In this document: one piece after another, positions 17,156 to 23,780 of the stretch
Layout: each line of letters opens with the position of its first letter
Position numbering within the stretch: position 1 is the stretch's first letter
Origin: an uncultured Erysipelotrichaceae bacterium
GTDB taxonomy: Bacteria > Bacillota_I > Bacilli_A > Erysipelotrichales > Erysipelotrichaceae
Length of the DNA: 31,054 bases
Assembly (NCBI GenBank): GCA_905201565.1
Contig: CAJKOS010000008.1
Span: 1-31,054 of the forward strand
Direction of reading: 5' to 3'
The notes under the pieces: generated by a model
The model's database searches: none
The model's input: only the letters and a program-made list of their open reading frames with translations
What the model was told of the DNA's origin: nothing
Program-made: the position numbers and the translations under genes

Positions 17156-17275
17156 TCATTCTGTATGCAGGCAATCATCACTACCATCAAAAATCACAAT
17201 TGTAGGCGATGGATCAACAGTCGAAAGAGAAACAAAGAGAGACTTTAATATATAGTCGTTGATTTTTAGAAATGA
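17156..17275 (-). other. Open minus-strand fragment of unknown origin abutting the IS end
   Basis: A reading frame is open on the minus strand from the IS boundary to a TGA at 17158-17156. It would encode about 38 residues containing NDYILKSLFVSLSTVDPSP and ending DCLHTE. There is no start codon with an SD. It may be the tail of a gene interrupted by the insertion, a piece of the IS, or chance. I do not recognise it. Nothing else is seen between the helicase stop and 17275. Confidence 0.2.
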
Positions 17276-17300
17276 GGCTCTTCTGTATTCAGGGTGGGTC
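17276..17300. repeat. Terminal inverted repeat of the truncated IS (single copy left)
   Basis: GGCTCTTCTGTATTCAGGGT followed by GGGTC, beginning with GG as ISL3-family ends usually do and located 45 bp beyond the transposase stop. No partner repeat exists in the window. The assignment to ISL3 is from memory of the family pattern. Confidence 0.5.
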
Positions 17301-17344
17301 AAATTTGGTGAATACATCACTGATTAGTGGCATCTTGCCTTACT

Positions 17345-17629
17345 TCAGGCAGATGCTCTTTTTGCTTCTTCTCGTTTTTGTTTCCAGCTGTTCTGAAGAT
17401 CTCTCAGCTGCCTCATTTTTTCTGGTGTTGGCTGATATCTGTTGTGCAGTGGAACTGCTATGTCCGAACACCTCAGGTATATCAGGGCAAACATGTTGTC
17501 CAGATTACGGAATCCACGTGCAGTTGCGATCAGTGCTTTCACGGTTGTATTGGTCGCCTCACTCTTTGAACTGTTTGTCTGAAGCGTTAATACCTGTTTT
17601 TTTGAGTTGTTGTTACCAACCTTTTCTTT
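17345..17629 (-). pseudogene. ISL3-family transposase, C-terminal remnant
   Basis: The open frame gives about 95 residues. It includes SKSEATNTTVKALIATARG, which carries the last acidic residue of the DDE triad in its SEATN context, then FRNLDNMFALIYLRCSD and a charged tail ending EEAKRASA, typical of ISL3 transposase C-termini. About three quarters of the protein, including the zinc-binding N-terminus and the two catalytic Asp residues, is absent. A stop codon lies upstream in frame at 17632-17630. It is not functional. The plus-strand frame in the same place has no family resemblance. Confidence 0.75.
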
Positions 17630-17641
17630 TCATCTGGCAGT

Positions 17642-17650
17642 TGCTATAAT
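17642..17650 (+). promoter_or_regulatory. Promoter of the antitoxin RNA (extended -10)
   Basis: TGCTATAAT: a perfect TATAAT (17645-17650) with the TGn extension. The -35 position 17 bp upstream reads TTTTCT (17622-17627), which lies in or beside the IS remnant. Predicted start is near 17656-17657. Confidence 0.65.
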
Positions 17651-17660
17651 ACTTAAAGGC

Positions 17661-17684
17661 TAGGAACGAAATAGCCTTCATGAC
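17661..17684. repeat. Direct repeat pair a/b, antitoxin copy
   Basis: TAGGAACGAAATA (17661-17673) and CCTTCATGAC (17675-17684) recur at the 5' end of the toxin gene as TAGGAACGAAATA (17884-17896) and CCTCCATGAC (17901-17910). Because the two RNAs are convergent, these plus-strand direct repeats give them base-pairing complementarity. Confidence 0.8.
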
Positions 17685-17719
17685 AAAAAGATCTGATATG
17701 GCAGTGTCAGATCTTTTTT
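17685..17719. terminator. Bidirectional terminator shared by toxin mRNA and antitoxin RNA
   Basis: AAAAAGATCTGA (17685-17696) pairs with TCAGATCTTTTT (17707-17718) over 12 bp around a 10-nt loop. The stem has A-tracts on one side and T-tracts on the other, so it can terminate transcription on both strands. Confidence 0.88.
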
Positions 17720-17814
17720 GTTTCATATATTATTTCTGTACATTCTGTTTCTATTATTGAAATTGGCTTCCATTGAAAAAGGTGGGATTGGCAGATCCAC
17801 ACCTTTCTGGCTCG

Positions 17815-17907
17815 CTACCTGCTCTTTTCTCTGTCGAGCCAATTGCAGATACGATTGGCAATCACATCTGCCATGACAGAGATTAGGAACGAAATAAAAA
17901 CCTCCAT
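17815..17907 (-). CDS. Fst-like type I toxin, 30-residue membrane peptide
   Basis: Small hydrophobic peptide, MEVFISFLISVMADVIA followed by NRICNWLDREKSR: one predicted membrane helix (about residues 3-20), then Trp-Leu-Asp and a charged tail. This layout matches Fst/Ldr-type toxins, which damage membrane function when over-expressed. The SD GGGAGG (17922-17917) lies 9 bases before the ATG and is sequestered in a 5' hairpin. The direct repeats, convergent small RNA and bidirectional terminator complete a par-like locus. An Asp at position 14 inside the membrane segment is unusual and could mean a weakened toxin. I do not recognise an exact named family member. The alternative is a small membrane protein with chance antisense, which the repeat architecture makes unlikely. 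Confidence 0.72.
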   Translation of the reverse strand: MEVFISFLISVMADVIANRICNWLDREKSR

Positions 17908-17910
17908 GAC
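17884..17910. repeat. Direct repeat pair a/b, toxin copy
   Basis: TAGGAACGAAATA (17884-17896) and CCTCCATGAC (17901-17910), the counterparts of the antitoxin copy at 17661-17684. They span the toxin start codon and codons 4-8. Confidence 0.8.
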
Positions 17911-17913
17911 GAT

Positions 17914-17942
17914 TCACCTCCCTTCGCCTTAGCAGGAGGTAA
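17914..17942 (-). promoter_or_regulatory. 5' hairpin sequestering the toxin SD
   Basis: In the toxin mRNA, TTACCTCC (17942-17935) pairs with GGAGGTGA (17921-17914) over eight positions, one of them G-U, around a 13-nt loop. The 3' arm contains the SD, so translation would be low until the hairpin opens. This feature is known for RNA I of the pAD1 par locus. Confidence 0.7.
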
Positions 17943-17957
17943 GCAGGCAGTGAAGAA

Positions 17958-17966
17958 ATTGTATCA
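17958..17966 (-). promoter_or_regulatory. Putative toxin mRNA promoter (extended -10)
   Basis: On the minus strand TGATACAAT (17966-17958) is an extended -10. Predicted start is near 17951, giving a 44-nt leader that holds the SD-blocking hairpin. No -35 at the right distance; TTGCTA lies too far upstream. Confidence 0.55.
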
Positions 17967-18030
17967 TTCTCACCACTCAGATTCTTTAGCAAGCTTCTTT
18001 TTGGTGGAGCAGGAAGTTGTTTTCTCATCA

Positions 18031-18064
18031 AAAACCTGTATGTTTTCAATTGTCATACAGGTTT
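18031..18064 (-). terminator. Intrinsic terminator after the aconitase gene
   Basis: On the minus strand AAACCTGTATG (18064-18054) pairs with CATACAGGTTT (18042-18032) and a T-run follows. The stem starts within the last codons and stop of the aconitase gene. It also isolates the toxin locus from icd-acn transcription. Confidence 0.88.
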
Positions 18065-20278
18065 GTCTTGATTCTGTTCCTTTATTTTCTGCAGTTCATT
18101 TCTATTGGCATTGATCAGACTTCCGGCAAGCAGGATTTCCTTTTCCTTCTCCGTAAGAGAAGCTGCCGATAACTGACATGGTATTACTTCATCCTCTTTG
18201 ATGACATATGCTTCAAATGGCTCATCATTTACAATGCTGTTTCTGATGTCTTTGACAAACACCCATGTACCTTTGGTGAATGGACTTCCATCTTCTGTTA
18301 CAAACGGAATCATACCCCAATTGATGAGATTGGACCGATACCGCTTTGTGGCATATTGCTGTGCAATATTGGCACCTGCACCAAGTACTCTCTGGCAAGA
18401 AGCTGCTTGCTCACGGGCAGAACCATCTCCTGGCTGATTGGCATAGATACATGATTCAATCATAAACTCTTCTGTTTCTATACCAGCCTTCTGTAACAGT
18501 TCAGCCACATGGCTTACTTCATCATCTTCCTTGTCCATTGCCTGCACAGCTTTGGCTTCTTTGACATAGGAAGGATCTCTTCTTGAAAGGGTAAACTCCG
18601 CAAGTCTTAAAGGATTGGAACGATAACTGCTCGTTTCTCCACTTGGTATCAGTTCATCTGTTGTGGTCACCGGATCATCAATATGGCTGATAACTTTCAA
18701 CAGCAGGTTGTCCTGTAAGGCTGGCATCTCTGGCCAGTCTTTGATATTGGGACCCATTTTGAGTTCTGCACGCTCATCTGCTTTACCTGTACCATCAAAT
18801 ACCCTTTTTGCATAAATGGAAGAATCAAACACATAGTCTTCAACTTCTGTTTCTTCATCAGCGGCAGTGAGGATGCCATGGTTTGCGGCAGTTGCGGCTA
18901 TGGACCTTGCGTCCATAAGACATACCGCTGCCATCTGTCCTTCTGTTGGTTTTGAACCTTCACGGTTCGGGAAGTTTCTTGTCGTATGACGAATGGACAA
19001 CTCACCATCTGCTGGTGTATCACCTGCTCCAAAACAGGGACCACAGAAAGCTTCACGGAAGATTGCCCCACTTGTCAAAAGCTTTGTGACAGTACCGTTT
19101 TCCACAAGTGCCTTATATACCGGTAAGGAATCCGGATAGACTGACAATCTGAATGTATCATTTCCTGTGCTATGGTCGGAAAGAATCTCTGCTGCGGCCA
19201 TGATATTTTCATATGTACCACCTGCACAGCCGGCAATCACTGCCTGATCGATATGTACATTGCCATCTCTGTCCACCTTATCCACAAGGTTCATCTTTCT
19301 GCCAGTGGATTGCATGATCCTTTCTTCTGCTTCTTTAAGGTAACGTTTTGGATCTTCTTTAAACACACGGATTGGCATTGCCAATGATGGATGCATTGGC
19401 AATGCAATCATCGGTTCTATGTCTGATAGATCTAATAGAATACACTTATCGTAGTACGCACCTTCTTCAATGGACAGCTTCTTGTAGGCATCTGGCCTGT
19501 TATGTTGTGCAAAGTACTTCTCTGTCACTTCATCTGTTTCCCAGATAGAAGACAGACATGTTGTCTCTGTTGTCATGACATCAATCCCATTGCGGCAATC
19601 CTGTGAAAGGCTATTGATACCAGGTCCTGCAAATTCCATGACCCTGTTTTTCACAAATCCGTTATCATAGGTCGCTGCACATAGGGCAAGTGCCACATCA
19701 TGTGGACCAACACCAGGTTTTGGTTTTCCTGTCATATAGATGAGAACCACTTCTGGCTGTTGGATATCATATGTCTGTTCCAATAACTGTTTGGCGATCT
19801 CTCCACCACCTTCACCAATTCCCATCGTACCAAGGGCACCATATCTGGTATGGGAGTCTGAACCAAGGATCATCCTTCCACAACCGCTCATCATCTCTCT
19901 GTTATAGCTATGAATAACCGCAAGACATGGTGGCACATAAATACCACCATATTTCTTACAGGCAGAAAGGGCAAAGGCATGGTCATCTTCATTGATCGTT
20001 CCACCCACTGCACAAAGTGTATTGTGGCAATTGGTGAGTACATAAGGAACCGGAAACTTCTTCATTCCTGAAGCACGGGCAGTCTGAATAATACCAACAT
20101 AGGTAATGTCATGACTTGTCAATGAATCAAAGCGGATATGCATCACACCATCATCACCCGTACTATGGGAAGACAGTATCTTGTAAGCCAGTGTATGCTT
20201 TCTGCCTTCTTCTTTGTTACCTTGTTTTTCTACTGGTTTATTGCCTTCAATAAACACACCATGATCAATCAGCTTCAT
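18053..20278 (-). CDS. Aconitate hydratase-like protein (aconitase family)
   Basis: Iron-sulfur hydratase expected to isomerise citrate to isocitrate. The [4Fe-4S] cysteines are in place: C351 in AGCAGG, and C412 and C415 in FCGPCFG, spaced as in aconitases. GSDSHTRYGALGTMG is the conserved substrate-site motif, and the C-terminal swivel domain shows GANIAQQYATKRYRSNLINWG. Length is 741 residues, between the short bacterial hydratase type and AcnA. The aconitase superfamily also contains homoaconitase and isopropylmalate isomerase, but the adjacent isocitrate dehydrogenase and divergent citrate synthase make aconitase the clear choice. The start ATG overlaps the last 14 bp of icd, with GGAGAG 5 bases upstream. 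It ends at a strong terminator. Confidence 0.9.
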   Translation of the reverse strand: MKLIDHGVFIEGNKPVEKQGNKEEGRKHTLAYKILSSHSTGDDGVMHIRFDSLTSHDITYVGIIQTARASGMKKFPVPYVLTNCHNTLCAVGGTINEDDHAFALSACKKYGGIYVPPCLAVIHSYNREMMSGCGRMILGSDSHTRYGALGTMGIGEGGGEIAKQLLEQTYDIQQPEVVLIYMTGKPKPGVGPHDVALALCAATYDNGFVKNRVMEFAGPGINSLSQDCRNGIDVMTTETTCLSSIWETDEVTEKYFAQHNRPDAYKKLSIEEGAYYDKCILLDLSDIEPMIALPMHPSLAMPIRVFKEDPKRYLKEAEERIMQSTGRKMNLVDKVDRDGNVHIDQAVIAGCAGGTYENIMAAAEILSDHSTGNDTFRLSVYPDSLPVYKALVENGTVTKLLTSGAIFREAFCGPCFGAGDTPADGELSIRHTTRNFPNREGSKPTEGQMAAVCLMDARSIAATAANHGILTAADEETEVEDYVFDSSIYAKRVFDGTGKADERAELKMGPNIKDWPEMPALQDNLLLKVISHIDDPVTTTDELIPSGETSSYRSNPLRLAEFTLSRRDPSYVKEAKAVQAMDKEDDEVSHVAELLQKAGIETEEFMIESCIYANQPGDGSAREQAASCQRVLGAGANIAQQYATKRYRSNLINWGMIPFVTEDGSPFTKGTWVFVKDIRNSIVNDEPFEAYVIKEDEVIPCQLSAASLTEKEKEILLAGSLINANRNELQKIKEQNQDKPV

Positions 20279-21269
20279 ATAATCTCTCCATCACCGCTTT
20301 GGTAAAACCTGTTAATGTTCCACTGCCACCAATATCTGCGGTCGTTTCCTTTCCTTCTTCTACCACACTGGCAATTGCCTTCTCCAGTTTCTCTGCTTTG
20401 TCCGCCATACCGTTATCCTTTAACAACATTGCCAGCGCCAGAAATATCGCTGTTGGGTTTGCTTTGTTCTCTCCGGCAATATCCGGGGCAGAGCCGTGGA
20501 CTGCTTCATAGATGGACACATCATCGCCAATGTTGGCAGAAGGCGCAAATCCAAGTCCTCCAACAAGACCTGCACAAAGGTCACTGATGATGTCTCCATA
20601 CAGGTTTTCTGTCACCAGCACATCAAACTGGGTAGGATCTTTGACAAGCTTCATACACAATGCATCAATGATCACATTATCCGCTTCAATATCCGGATAA
20701 TCCTTTGCAACTTCTTCAAACACATGCAGAAAGAGACCATCCGTCATCTTCATAATATTTGCCTTATGGACACAGGTGACCTTATGCCTGTTATGCTTAA
20801 CCGCATAATCAAAGGCAAAGCGGATAATCCTTTCACTTGCCTTGCGGGTGATGAGCTTCACACCACATGCTGTGTCTTCATCCACCATATACTCTATGCC
20901 CTTATACAAATCTTCACTGTTCTCCCTGACAATCACAAGATTCACATCCTGATACGGTGTCTCTACACCTTTCCATGATGAAAGTGGTCTCAGGTTTGCA
21001 TAGGTAGAAAAGTGCTGCCGCAACTGCACATTGATGGAACGAAAACCCGTTCCTATCGGTGTAGCGGTTGGACCTTTGAGGGCAATGTGACATTCCTCAA
21101 TTGCCTCCAATAACCCATCTTCTAACAGTTTTCCACTTTGTTCATAATATTCACGTCCGGCATGATATACCTGCCATTCAATATCTGTACCAAGTGCAGA
21201 AGAAACTTCTACCGCACTTTCCGCAATTTCTTTGCCAATGCCATCTCCTGGTATTAATACCGCCTTCAT
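20265..21269 (-). CDS. icd: Isocitrate dehydrogenase, probably NAD-dependent
   Basis: Oxidatively decarboxylates isocitrate to 2-oxoglutarate. Isocitrate/isopropylmalate dehydrogenase fold: LIPGDGIGKEIAESA, substrate site LRPLSSWKG with VRENSEDLYKGIEY, and the metal/cofactor region GSAPDIAGENKANPTAI. The S-E-D context in RENSEDLY matches isocitrate dehydrogenases. The cofactor loop lacks the Lys-Tyr pair of NADP enzymes such as E. coli Icd, so NAD is more likely (inference). Length is 334 residues, the short NAD-type size. A GTG two codons upstream is in frame; the ATG at 21269 is preferred, with AGAGGTG upstream. It is first in the icd-acn operon, divergent from citrate synthase. Confidence 0.9.
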   Translation of the reverse strand: MKAVLIPGDGIGKEIAESAVEVSSALGTDIEWQVYHAGREYYEQSGKLLEDGLLEAIEECHIALKGPTATPIGTGFRSINVQLRQHFSTYANLRPLSSWKGVETPYQDVNLVIVRENSEDLYKGIEYMVDEDTACGVKLITRKASERIIRFAFDYAVKHNRHKVTCVHKANIMKMTDGLFLHVFEEVAKDYPDIEADNVIIDALCMKLVKDPTQFDVLVTENLYGDIISDLCAGLVGGLGFAPSANIGDDVSIYEAVHGSAPDIAGENKANPTAIFLALAMLLKDNGMADKAEKLEKAIASVVEEGKETTADIGGSGTLTGFTKAVMERLYEAD

Positions 21270-21287
21270 AGTCACACCTCTTTTCTG

Positions 21288-21354
21288 TTTCAGTATATAC
21301 CTTGTACAAAGGAATTGGAAAAACTTTCAGCCTTGACTGAAACTCTTTCTGAAA
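21288..21354. promoter_or_regulatory. Shared icd/citrate synthase control region with four TTTCAG/CTGAAA elements
   Basis: TTTCAG occurs at 21288-21293 and 21325-21330, and its reverse CTGAAA at 21337-21342 and 21349-21354. The middle two form an inverted repeat with a 6-bp centre that overlaps the citrate synthase -35. Probably a regulator binding site controlling both directions; the regulator is unknown. The palindrome TTGTACAA (21302-21309) lies in the spacer of the putative icd promoter (TTTCCA 21321-21316 and TATACT 21297-21292 on the minus strand). Confidence 0.5.
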
Positions 21355-21360
21355 TACAAT
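21333..21360 (+). promoter_or_regulatory. Putative citrate synthase promoter
   Basis: TTGACT (21333-21338), a 16-bp spacer and TACAAT (21355-21360). AAAGGAG at 21371-21377 lies 7 bases before the ATG. Confidence 0.75.
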
Positions 21361-21384
21361 GAAACTATTGAAAGGAGTTTTCTC

Positions 21385-22752
21385 ATGATCTATCCAAACA
21401 CACCATCCCTCACAGACGAACAGCTCAAAATCCTCTGTGATGAATACCGCAATCATTCCTGCATCACATACAACACAACCCTCGATGTCAAACGTGGGCT
21501 GCGCAATGCGGATGGCACAGGTGTCCTTGCCGGCATGACAAACATCTGCGATGTTGTCGGCTATACAAGAGACGATAATGGACACATCACTCCTTCTGAT
21601 GGTCATCTTCTCTATCGAGGCATAGACCTCTATGACATCGTCCATGAAGCGGTAAACAGTGACAGGTTCCTGTTTGAAGAAGTGGAATGGCTGTTACTGC
21701 TTGGGACATTGCCAAGCAGTAAAGAGCTGTCCATGTTTCAGAACATGCTCGAAACCCACCATGAACTGCCTGATGGATTTGCGGAAACAATGATCATGAG
21801 CGCCCCTTCTCCAAACATCATGAACAAGATGGCACGCTCTGTACTTGCCATGTATGCCTATGACAAAAAGGCAGAGGATAACAATCTTGAAAACATCCTC
21901 CGCCAGAGTATTAACTTAATTGCTGAAATTCCAACCATGATGGTCTATGCCTACCAGATCTACCGCCATGCCTGGAAACACCAGTCCATGTACTTCCACT
22001 ATCCAAAACCACACACGAGCACTGCAGAACATATCCTTGCGACATATCGCGAAGACCAGTCCTTCACCCATGAAGAAGCCAAGCTGTTAGACCTCTGCCT
22101 GATCTGCCATGGTGACCACGGTGGTGGTAACAACTCCACCTTCACCGACAGAGTTGTCTCCAGTACCGGTTCTGACACCTACAGTGCCATAGCGGCTGCC
22201 ATCCTTTCCCTGAAAGGTCCAAAACATGGTGGTGCCAACCTCAAGGTCATGGAACAACTCGACAACCTCATGCGTGAAAACGTTGATCCATCAAGCGATA
22301 CTTCTGTATACAATGCATTGAAACAGATTCTTCGCAAGGAAACTGGTGACCACAGCGGTCTTCTCTATGGCATAGGCCATGCCGTCTATACAAAGAGTGA
22401 CCCAAGAGCACAAATCCTGAAACAATACAGCTATGACCTGTCCCGTACAAAGGGCTTTGAAAAAGAATATGACCTGCTCTGTATGATAGAAAAGCTCGCA
22501 CCTGAAGTCTTTCAGGAAGTCAAAGGCACAACAAAACATGTATGTGCCAATGTCGACTTGTATTCCGGATTAATCTACAGAATGCTTGGCATAGATGAAG
22601 TACTCTATACACCAATCTTTGCCATTGCAAGAGCTGGTGGCTGGTGTGCCCACAGAATGGAAGAAATCGAATTCTCTAACCGCATCATCCGTCCGGCATA
22701 TGCATGGTGTGGAGAAAGGGGAAAGCAATACATTCCCCTCGATGAAAGATAA
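21385..22752 (+). CDS. Citrate synthase
   Basis: Condenses acetyl-CoA and oxaloacetate to citrate. The catalytic His-His-Asp set is seen in LICHGDHGGGNNSTF, GIGHAVYTKSDPRA and the Asp of ANVDLYSGLIYRMLG. SLKGPKHGGAN and the Arg-rich end (YTPIFAIARAGGWCAHRMEE) are also typical. Length is 455 residues, longer than the usual 370-430, with an N-terminal extension of about 30 residues before the core (TLDVKRGLRNADGTGVLAG). Divergent from icd-acn, it supplies their substrate. With no other TCA genes here, the set probably makes 2-oxoglutarate for glutamate, the nitrogen donor of the flanking nucleotide pathways. The stop abuts the asparaginase stop with no gap and no terminator. Confidence 0.95.
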   Translation: MIYPNTPSLTDEQLKILCDEYRNHSCITYNTTLDVKRGLRNADGTGVLAGMTNICDVVGYTRDDNGHITPSDGHLLYRGIDLYDIVHEAVNSDRFLFEEVEWLLLLGTLPSSKELSMFQNMLETHHELPDGFAETMIMSAPSPNIMNKMARSVLAMYAYDKKAEDNNLENILRQSINLIAEIPTMMVYAYQIYRHAWKHQSMYFHYPKPHTSTAEHILATYREDQSFTHEEAKLLDLCLICHGDHGGGNNSTFTDRVVSSTGSDTYSAIAAAILSLKGPKHGGANLKVMEQLDNLMRENVDPSSDTSVYNALKQILRKETGDHSGLLYGIGHAVYTKSDPRAQILKQYSYDLSRTKGFEKEYDLLCMIEKLAPEVFQEVKGTTKHVCANVDLYSGLIYRMLGIDEVLYTPIFAIARAGGWCAHRMEEIEFSNRIIRPAYAWCGERGKQYIPLDER

Positions 22753-23745
22753 TCACCCGAGAATATCATGCATGATGGGTGTTCGAAACAGATCACAAGC
22801 CTCATTTGAATTGCTTGTTTCTCCCATAACCCACATCAATTTGGCAACCACTGCCTCAGGTGTCATATCCCCTGCTTCAAGAACCCCTGGTAACTCCTTG
22901 GCAATTCTGCCCACTTCATATACCGAAAGGTCACTGCCTTCATGTTGTACCTGGGTGGAAAAGACAACCAGCCTGCCATGTTCAAGCCATGCCATGACTT
23001 CCTTGAGCAGTTCTCCATCCTCTCCTCCTGGTAGTCCTCCTACCCCAAACCCTTCAATCACAAGGGCATGGAACTGGTGGCGCAATGCCTTGAGCACTTC
23101 CGCATTCATACCCGGCACAAGCCTTAACACAAAGACATGGGGATCGAGGTTGTCATAGAAGTGTACTGGTCCTTGTTCTTTGTAGTTCTGGTAACGAATA
23201 AGTCTTTCATCCTTGAACACTGCCGTTTCAGGATAATCAATACTGGAGAAAGCATTGAAACTCTTGGAACGTACCTTTCTTGCCCTTGTGCCAAGAATGA
23301 CAAGGTTGTTAAAGATAATATGCACACCATAGGCACCTTCGCTCACCGCATATTGAAAGGCATGGTACAGGTTCTGCCTTGCGTCGGTATCACGGTTATA
23401 GATGGACTTCTGGCTGCCTGTCAGAACAATGGGTTTTGGACTATGCTGGATGAGATAGCAGAGAGCTGCTGCACTATAGGCCATGGTATCTGTACCATGG
23501 GAGATGACAAAGCCATCATACCTGTCATAGTTGTTACGGATGGTATCCTTCATCAATAACCAGTGTGCTGGTGTGATGTTTGTGGAATCCAGGTCAAAGA
23601 GCTGGATGGTATCGATATTGCAAAGATCCTTGAGTTCAGGCACAAACTGCAGAAGATCCTCAGCGGATATAGCCGGGGCAAGTCCCCGTTCTGTCTTTTT
23701 GGAGGCAATTGTACCTCCGGTCGCAATTAACAATATTTTCTTCAT
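22753..23745 (-). CDS. ansA: L-asparaginase (type I-like)
   Basis: Hydrolyses asparagine to aspartate and ammonia. Both catalytic threonine motifs are present: LIATGGTIASKK at the N-terminus and ISHGTDTMAYSA, followed by the conserved Lys region RKVRSKSFNAFSS. Length is 330 residues. There is no signal peptide, so it is cytoplasmic. The ATG at 23745 has no SD directly upstream; AAAGG at 23781-23777 is separated from it by a 22-bp perfect palindrome. A TTG at 23754 is an alternative start. It lies 35 bp after pyrB in the same direction and is likely the last gene of the pyr operon, providing aspartate for the PyrB reaction. Partial transcription loss at the palindrome is possible. Confidence 0.93.
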   Translation of the reverse strand: MKKILLIATGGTIASKKTERGLAPAISAEDLLQFVPELKDLCNIDTIQLFDLDSTNITPAHWLLMKDTIRNNYDRYDGFVISHGTDTMAYSAAALCYLIQHSPKPIVLTGSQKSIYNRDTDARQNLYHAFQYAVSEGAYGVHIIFNNLVILGTRARKVRSKSFNAFSSIDYPETAVFKDERLIRYQNYKEQGPVHFYDNLDPHVFVLRLVPGMNAEVLKALRHQFHALVIEGFGVGGLPGGEDGELLKEVMAWLEHGRLVVFSTQVQHEGSDLSVYEVGRIAKELPGVLEAGDMTPEAVVAKLMWVMGETSNSNEACDLFRTPIMHDILG

Positions 23746-23754
23746 AGATGACAA

Positions 23755-23776
23755 ATGCCTGTCAATTGACAGGCAT
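23755..23776. repeat. Perfect 22-bp palindrome between pyrB and ansA
   Basis: Each arm is ATGCCTGTCAA and its complement. In RNA the minus-strand transcript would form an 8-bp stem with a CAATTG loop. The tail after it (TTGTC) is a poor U-tract, so it is a weak terminator at best. It sits between AAAGG (an SD) and the ansA ATG, 9 bases before the ATG. Folding would bring SD and start to normal distance. Confidence 0.75.
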
Positions 23777-23780
23777 CCTT

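Larger units (their letters stand above)
17276..17640 (-). mobile_element. Truncated ISL3-family insertion sequence (3' end only)
   Basis: This stretch contains an IS terminal-repeat-like sequence at its left edge, reading GGCTCTTCTGTATTCAGGGT from 17276, and a minus-strand reading frame matching the C-terminus of ISL3-type transposases. The other end and most of the transposase are missing. The right boundary cannot be placed exactly; the frame ends at a stop at 17632-17630, just before the antitoxin promoter. With one end lost, no target-site duplication can be checked. Confidence 0.7.
17656..17719 (+). ncRNA. Antisense antitoxin RNA of a type I toxin-antitoxin locus
   Basis: A predicted RNA of about 63 nt, transcribed convergently to the toxin mRNA. 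Its 5' hairpin has the stem AAGGCTA/TAGCCTT (17656-17662 with 17672-17678) and a 9-nt loop GGAACGAAA. The 13 bases TAGGAACGAAATA (17661-17673) are perfectly complementary to the toxin mRNA early coding region. CCTTCATGAC (17675-17684) is complementary, with one G-U pair, to the bases around the toxin start codon. It ends in the shared terminator at 17685-17719. Size, direct repeats and shared terminator match the RNA II design of the pAD1 par (fst) locus. Pairing would block toxin translation. Existence of the RNA is inferred from sequence. Confidence 0.7.

Noticed and set aside
17272..17649. 125-codon plus-strand frame in the IS region
   Set aside because: The opposite strand carries the recognisable ISL3 transposase C-terminus; this frame runs through the terminal repeat and has no SD.
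17723..18049. 108-codon minus-strand frame across the toxin locus
   Set aside because: It runs through the aconitase terminator and the toxin leader in a different frame from the 30-codon toxin, which has the SD, repeats and terminator.
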